NCBI RefSeq assembly: GCF_900880625.1
Contig: NZ_CAAHFB010000001.1
Coordinates: 868,001 to 932,000, forward strand
DNA: 64,000 bases
Reading direction: 5' to 3'
Origin: Halorhabdus rudnickae
GTDB taxonomy: Archaea > Halobacteriota > Halobacteria > Halobacteriales > Haloarculaceae
Of the stretch, positions 60,460 to 64,000 are shown piece by piece (position 1 is the stretch's first letter; each line of letters begins with the position of its first letter). The notes beneath the pieces are model-generated. The model saw only the letters and a program-made list of their open reading frames with translations, was not told the DNA's origin and made no database searches. Position numbers and translations under genes: made by a program.

Positions 60460-61662
60460 ATGCATCCCCCGGGAGCCGACGTGGTCGTTGTCCGACACGG
60501 CGAAGTCGGCGTCAAGAGCGACCAGGTGCGGATGAAAATGGAGTTCCAGCTACAGGAGAACCTCAACGCGCTCCTCGCCGATCGCGATCTCACGGGGGAC
60601 ACCGGTTGTGAGCGCAATCGGCTGTACGTGCGGACGACAGAGGACAATGTTGAGGCGGCCACAGACGCCGCGACGGACGCTCCCGGCGTCGTCTCGGCCA
60701 GTCCCGCACGGTCGGTCGAACCATCAATGGAAGCGATCACCGAGACGCTCGAAGCGACCACCAGAGAATGCTACGACGGCGGCCCCTTCGCCGTTCGAGC
60801 CAGACGGGCCGGCGGCGACGAGATCCACGAGTTCACCAGCCGAGACATCGAGGAGCGAGGGGGATCGGCGATCTGGAACGCGATCGAAGCTATGGGGGAG
60901 ACGCCGACGGTCGATCTCGACGATCCGGCGTTCACGGTCTATGTCGAGGCGCGTCCCGACGAGGCGTTCGTCTTCCTCGAGAAGCGCTCGGGACCGGGTG
61001 GTCTCCCGCTGGGCACCCAGGAGCCACTTGTGGCGCTGATCAGCGGCGGGATCGACTCGCCGGTGGCGGCCTGGCAGGCGATGACTCGGGGGGCACCGAT
61101 CCTGCCAGTGTACGTCGATCTCGGCCCGTACGGCGGACCGGACCATCGCGCCCGGGCGGAAGCGGCCGTCCGCCAGCTGGCCCGGCACGCACCGAACTTC
61201 GACCTCGATCTGCGGGTGATCGACGGGAGCGAGGCTGTCGAACGACTCGTGACGGAGACAGCGGACACCCGGATGCTCTCCCTGCGCCGGTTCATGTACC
61301 GGGCCGCCGAGACAGTCGCCCGCGAGGAGGGGGCGGTCGGAATCGTCACCGGCGAGGCGATCGGCCAGAAGTCAAGCCAGACGACGGCCAACCTTGCGGC
61401 GACGGACGCCGTCACGGATCTGCCGATCCACCGGCCGCTGGTGACGATGGACAAGACCGCTGTCACCGAGCAGGCGCGGACCCTCGAGACGTACGACGAC
61501 GCGACTGTCCCCGCCGGGTGCAACCGGATCGCACCCGACAACCCCGAGACACGGGGCGATCCAGCGGCCGTCCGGGCCGCCGAGCCGGACGAGTTGCTCG
61601 AACTGGCCGAGCGGGTGGCCGCCGAGCCCGAACGCGTCGAGCCGCCACGGGTCGACCACTGA
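60460..61662 (+). CDS. thiI: tRNA 4-thiouridine synthetase ThiI
   Basis: 400 residues. The N-terminal ferredoxin-like and THUMP domains (about 1-170; VRHGEVGVKSDQVRMKMEFQLQENL) precede the PP-loop ATPase with ISGGIDSPVAAWQAMTRG (near residue 192). The rhodanese domain of bacterial ThiI is absent, as usual in archaea. It activates uridine 8 of tRNA with ATP and inserts sulfur. The cysteine of VPAGCNRIAPDNP near the end may carry the persulfide. 75 bases after the MAT gene; may share a transcript. Confidence 0.93.
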   Translation: MHPPGADVVVVRHGEVGVKSDQVRMKMEFQLQENLNALLADRDLTGDTGCERNRLYVRTTEDNVEAATDAATDAPGVVSASPARSVEPSMEAITETLEATTRECYDGGPFAVRARRAGGDEIHEFTSRDIEERGGSAIWNAIEAMGETPTVDLDDPAFTVYVEARPDEAFVFLEKRSGPGGLPLGTQEPLVALISGGIDSPVAAWQAMTRGAPILPVYVDLGPYGGPDHRARAEAAVRQLARHAPNFDLDLRVIDGSEAVERLVTETADTRMLSLRRFMYRAAETVAREEGAVGIVTGEAIGQKSSQTTANLAATDAVTDLPIHRPLVTMDKTAVTEQARTLETYDDATVPAGCNRIAPDNPETRGDPAAVRAAEPDELLELAERVAAEPERVEPPRVDH

Positions 61663-61714
61663 GAGGAGGCGTGGACGGAACGGTTTTTGTCCCGGGCGTC
61701 CCGAGTCGAACTCG

Positions 61715-62344
61715 ATGACTCGCGTCTGTCTACTGGGATCGGAGAACGTACGGCTCAGACAGACGCTTCTCTCCCACGAGACCGCCCGCGAGGCGTTGCG
61801 GACGTACGACCTCTCGGAACCGTTTCACAACGCGGTCGGCCTCGAGACGGTGAGCCTCGGCGCGGCGGTCGCGCTGCTGAACGATCTCAATTGGTATCTC
61901 GTCCGGTACGCCGATGCCGCGCTGGTCCGGGAACCCAGCGTCAGCGAGTCCGAGTGGCTCTCCCGAGACCTCGCCACCGCGATCCGGGACGACCGCGTGG
62001 CGCCCGCCGAGTCCGACCGCTATCTGAAAGTCTACGGCGTCCAACCGGCCGGGGATAGTTCGGACGAGGCCGGCGACGACGACCCGTCCGCAGGGCCAAA
62101 GTCGGGGCCGCCGGACGAAAGCGAGAGGACCACGTCCGACGGAGGGGGTCCCGAATCGCCGGAGAGAGCGGGAAGCGAGCCGGGAGACGCAAAAAACCAA
62201 GCACTCGGGCGGAGTGTGGGCTTGCCGGAACTCGTCGAACCGATGTACGTCACGCGGACCGAGGGGTCGGTTCCGGCGTACGATCTCCGGGACGTCGAAG
62301 AGACGGTCGTCGTACGCGTCACCGAAGACGAGTTCTCCAGGTGA
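61715..62344 (+). CDS. Haloarchaeal DUF5804 protein
   Basis: 209 residues. Conserved N-terminal part (MTRVCLLGSENVRLRQTLLSHETAREALRTYDLSEPFHNAVGLETVSLGAAVALLNDLNWYLVRYADAALV is the family core, residues 1-72), a disordered acidic Ser/Gly/Pro-rich middle (about 115-165) and a short conserved end (VEPMYVTRTEGSVPAYDLRDVEETVVVRVTEDEF). I know it only as a haloarchaeal domain of unknown function. Follows thiI by 52 bases. Confidence 0.75.
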   Translation: MTRVCLLGSENVRLRQTLLSHETAREALRTYDLSEPFHNAVGLETVSLGAAVALLNDLNWYLVRYADAALVREPSVSESEWLSRDLATAIRDDRVAPAESDRYLKVYGVQPAGDSSDEAGDDDPSAGPKSGPPDESERTTSDGGGPESPERAGSEPGDAKNQALGRSVGLPELVEPMYVTRTEGSVPAYDLRDVEETVVVRVTEDEFSR

Positions 62345-62431
62345 CCGGTCTCTGTATCTCTCGATGGCCGGTCATCCGCAACTTCCGGTGATCGGTCGTC
62401 TGTGTCGTCAGAAGGGTAGTCGTCTGTCTCT

Positions 62432-63037
62432 TCAGTCGTCAAACGAGAGGAGGCGTCCGCCGATGGTGGTCTGTGCCGCGGCGTACAGCGACAGCCCCAC
62501 GACGACCGTGACGAGGACGGCGATGACGAGCCGGGCGGCGATTATCCACGTCTCGAAGAAGACGAGACCGAACGGAACCCGGCCGAGGCCGATCACGCTG
62601 TAACCCACAAGCATCGCCAGCATGGCGGGATAGCTCGCGCCGCGGTCGGCGACGCCGCGGACGATCGGGTAGACGGCGTAGGGACCGCCGGGGAGTGCCC
62701 CGCCGATCAGGCCCGCGAGGACGACGCCGCGAGCACCGGCGGCTTCGCCGAGCCAGTCGGCCAGCGCGTCGGGAGACAGAAGCGTCTCCAGGGCACTTGC
62801 GATCAGCAGCGACGCGAGGATGAGTGTGAACATATGGGTGAACGTCCCGAGCCCGGACGCGGCCGATTGGCGCGCCGCCTCGAGGTCGGTGAGCGCCAGC
62901 CAGCCGTACAGCGCAATCGCGCCCAGGACGACCACCCGCTGGTTCCACTGGCCCCCCAGGAGGACGTCAACGACGTCGCCGACCGTCGTCTGCCGGACGC
63001 GGCGTCGAACCCCGTCGACGATGTCTCCGGCAGTCAT
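62432..63037 (-). CDS. Half-size membrane permease, second of a tandem pair
   Basis: 201 residues with about five membrane helices after a basic, amphipathic N-terminus. The segment VVLAGLIGGALPGGPYAVYPIVRGVADRGASYPAMLAMLVGYSVIGLGRVPFGLVFF is shared almost word for word with the upstream neighbour. This pattern occurs in the DUF318/permease and nucleoside-recognition (gate) families, used for arsenical or other efflux. Its start overlaps the stop of the upstream half by four bases. The substrate is unknown. Confidence 0.7.
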   Translation of the reverse strand: MTAGDIVDGVRRRVRQTTVGDVVDVLLGGQWNQRVVVLGAIALYGWLALTDLEAARQSAASGLGTFTHMFTLILASLLIASALETLLSPDALADWLGEAAGARGVVLAGLIGGALPGGPYAVYPIVRGVADRGASYPAMLAMLVGYSVIGLGRVPFGLVFFETWIIAARLVIAVLVTVVVGLSLYAAAQTTIGGRLLSFDD

Positions 63038-63546
63038 AGCAGCAGATACACCCCCACCGACACTGCGACCGTCGTCGGGATCGCGATCCCAAGTCGGAGC
63101 GCGACCGTCTTCACATCGAAAAACACCAGGCCGTAGGGGACGCGCCCCAGCCCGATGGCCCCGTAGCCGACGAGCATCGCGATCGCGGCGGCCGCACCCG
63201 CACCGGCGGCCACGACACCGCTGACGATCGGGTAGACGGCGTAGGGGCCGCCGGGTAGCATCCCGCCGATCAAGCCCGCGAGAACACTCCCACCGACGCC
63301 GGCGGCCTCGCCAAGGGCGTGCCGGATCGCCGATGCGGACACGAGCGTCTGGATCGCCGCGGCGAGGGCGAGGGCGGCAAGGATGAGCGAGAACATCCGA
63401 CCGAACAACCGGAGCCCGTTGCCTACGGCTGCTTTGGCGTCGTCCGGCCGCGTGAGGAACAGATACGCGTACAGCACGACCGCACCCAGGACGACAACCC
63501 GCTGGCCGGGGCCGCTACCGATCAGGAGATCGAGTGTCGAAGGCAT
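63034..63546 (-). CDS. Half-size membrane permease, first of a tandem pair
   Basis: 170 residues from ATG at 63546 (MPSTLDLLIGSGPGQRVVVLGAVVLYAY). Same build as the next gene: SVLAGLIGGMLPGGPYAVYPIVSGVVAAGAGAAAAIAMLVGYGAIGLGRVPYGLVFFD. It shares the PGGPYAVYPI core and the GLGRVP(F/Y)GLVFF end. The two likely pair as one transporter, having arisen by gene duplication. ATGA overlap between them supports a shared transcript. Upstream lies the PAS protein on the same strand. Confidence 0.7.
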   Translation of the reverse strand: MPSTLDLLIGSGPGQRVVVLGAVVLYAYLFLTRPDDAKAAVGNGLRLFGRMFSLILAALALAAAIQTLVSASAIRHALGEAAGVGGSVLAGLIGGMLPGGPYAVYPIVSGVVAAGAGAAAAIAMLVGYGAIGLGRVPYGLVFFDVKTVALRLGIAIPTTVAVSVGVYLLL

Positions 63547-63594
63547 CGACAGCAATTCGTCGTGCGGACAGGAAAGCAGCACGAATTACCGCCT

Positions 63595-64000
63595 TCAGCG
63601 ATCTGTCCGGGGGTCGATCGGCGTCCGGCGTGCGCGTTGCTGGTCAGCCTGGGGAATCTCCTGAATCACACCGTCGAAGTACCGCTCGTCGCCATCCTCA
63701 GTCAGAAGTCCGGTCACGGATGCTCGGAACGAGTCGCCCGAGAGCGTCTCGAGTTCGAGTTCGATATCTTGGACGATTCCCTCGCGTTCGAGCGCCGTGA
63801 CGAACTGCTCTCGGTCGTCGGGATCGGCGTAAAGTTCGCGAAACGGGCGGCCCAAGAGGTCCTCGGCGTCCTCAGCGTCGAACAGATCGACGAGCGCTGG
63901 ATTGACTTCGAGTAGGGCCCCATCCGGCAAGGGGGAATTTCGATAGACGCCGACGGGGAGGTTCGCAATGATACGTTCGTTCCGGCGAAACCGATCGTGT
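63595..64000 (-). CDS. PAS-domain signalling protein, C-terminal part only
   Basis: The gene enters from beyond the right edge; the last 134 codons are visible. RNERIIANLPVGVYRNSPLPDGALLEVNPALVDLFDAEDAEDLLGRPFRELYADPDDREQF is a PAS core and RASVTGLLTEDGDERYFDGVIQEI a PAC end. It stops soon after (PIDPRTDR), with no kinase or output domain on the C-terminal side. Any receiver, GGDEF or kinase part must lie upstream, outside the window. Cytoplasmic. Confidence 0.8.
   Translation of the reverse strand, partial: HDRFRRNERIIANLPVGVYRNSPLPDGALLEVNPALVDLFDAEDAEDLLGRPFRELYADPDDREQFVTALEREGIVQDIELELETLSGDSFRASVTGLLTEDGDERYFDGVIQEIPQADQQRARRTPIDPRTDR

Overview
The window is chromosomal DNA of a haloarchaeon (class Halobacteria, genus not determined). 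The evidence is a strongly acidic proteome, high-GC codon use, TATA-type archaeal promoters with short or absent leaders, and archaeal core genes: TFB, archaeal proteasome alpha subunit, SBDS/Sdo1, RNase P Rpp14/Pop5 and Rpp30, RPA with associated proteins, aLhr2 helicase, archaeal-type methionine adenosyltransferase, ArfC-type RibD reductase and ThiI. A Tat lipoprotein, TatA and a PGF-CTERM surface protein also fit. I saw no transposase, integrase, CRISPR array or rRNA, and one tRNA (Arg, CCT).

Layout. 1-4574: a Cu-type Lrp/TRASH regulator, then a sulfur locus (rhodanese-persulfide dioxygenase fusion, split YeeE/YedE transporter, PiT-family permease). 4585-8522: a PAS/GAF histidine kinase and a two-gene operon pairing a degenerate NTPase/winged-helix protein with an MscS channel. 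8827-11237: tandem Usp protein and a second sulfur-type locus (49-residue membrane protein plus TauE/SafE). 11257-13275: Fe-S photolyase and tRNA-Arg followed by repeated copies of its own 3' end. 13339-20000: TatA, peroxiredoxin, HD hydrolase, SurE, Rsm22-like methyltransferase, prephenate dehydrogenase, FAH hydrolase. 20143-22042: ring-cleaving dioxygenase, DoxX and HxlR regulator, resembling the Bacillus quinone-response modules. 22186-26722: Usp, GNAT, ferredoxin, surface metallopeptidase, riboflavin/F420 reductase. 26839-30559: rpa1-rpap-rpe operon. 30609-43145: MgtC/DUF4010 protein, Usp, creatininase-family enzyme, a short solitary glpA, Lhr helicase, MutS-like ATPase, AMMECR1, DUF357, TFB, FUN14. 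43553-49982: the proteasome/RNase P/SBDS cluster, interrupted by an oppositely oriented GAF sensor. 50137-54635: Nudix, pyrIB, KaiC-like protein, FKBP. 54636-58573: an amino-acid permease-Usp operon in sequence with hairpins and gene remnants. 58574-64000: CYTH, methionine adenosyltransferase, ThiI, DUF5804, two half-size permeases and a partial PAS protein.

The most distinctive signals are: (a) operator-like dyads at the two sulfur loci, including a 38-bp nested dyad at 9887-9924 and a dyad enclosing the TATA box at 1196-1211; (b) the dioxygenase/DoxX/HxlR module with an inverted repeat in its divergent promoter; (c) gene 3' ends repeated just past their own ends (tRNA-Arg, a usp gene, a Nudix gene, and psmA in frame across the stop); (d) the NTPase-like/MscS pair. 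Functional statements rest on motif recognition by eye; no database search or structure prediction was run.
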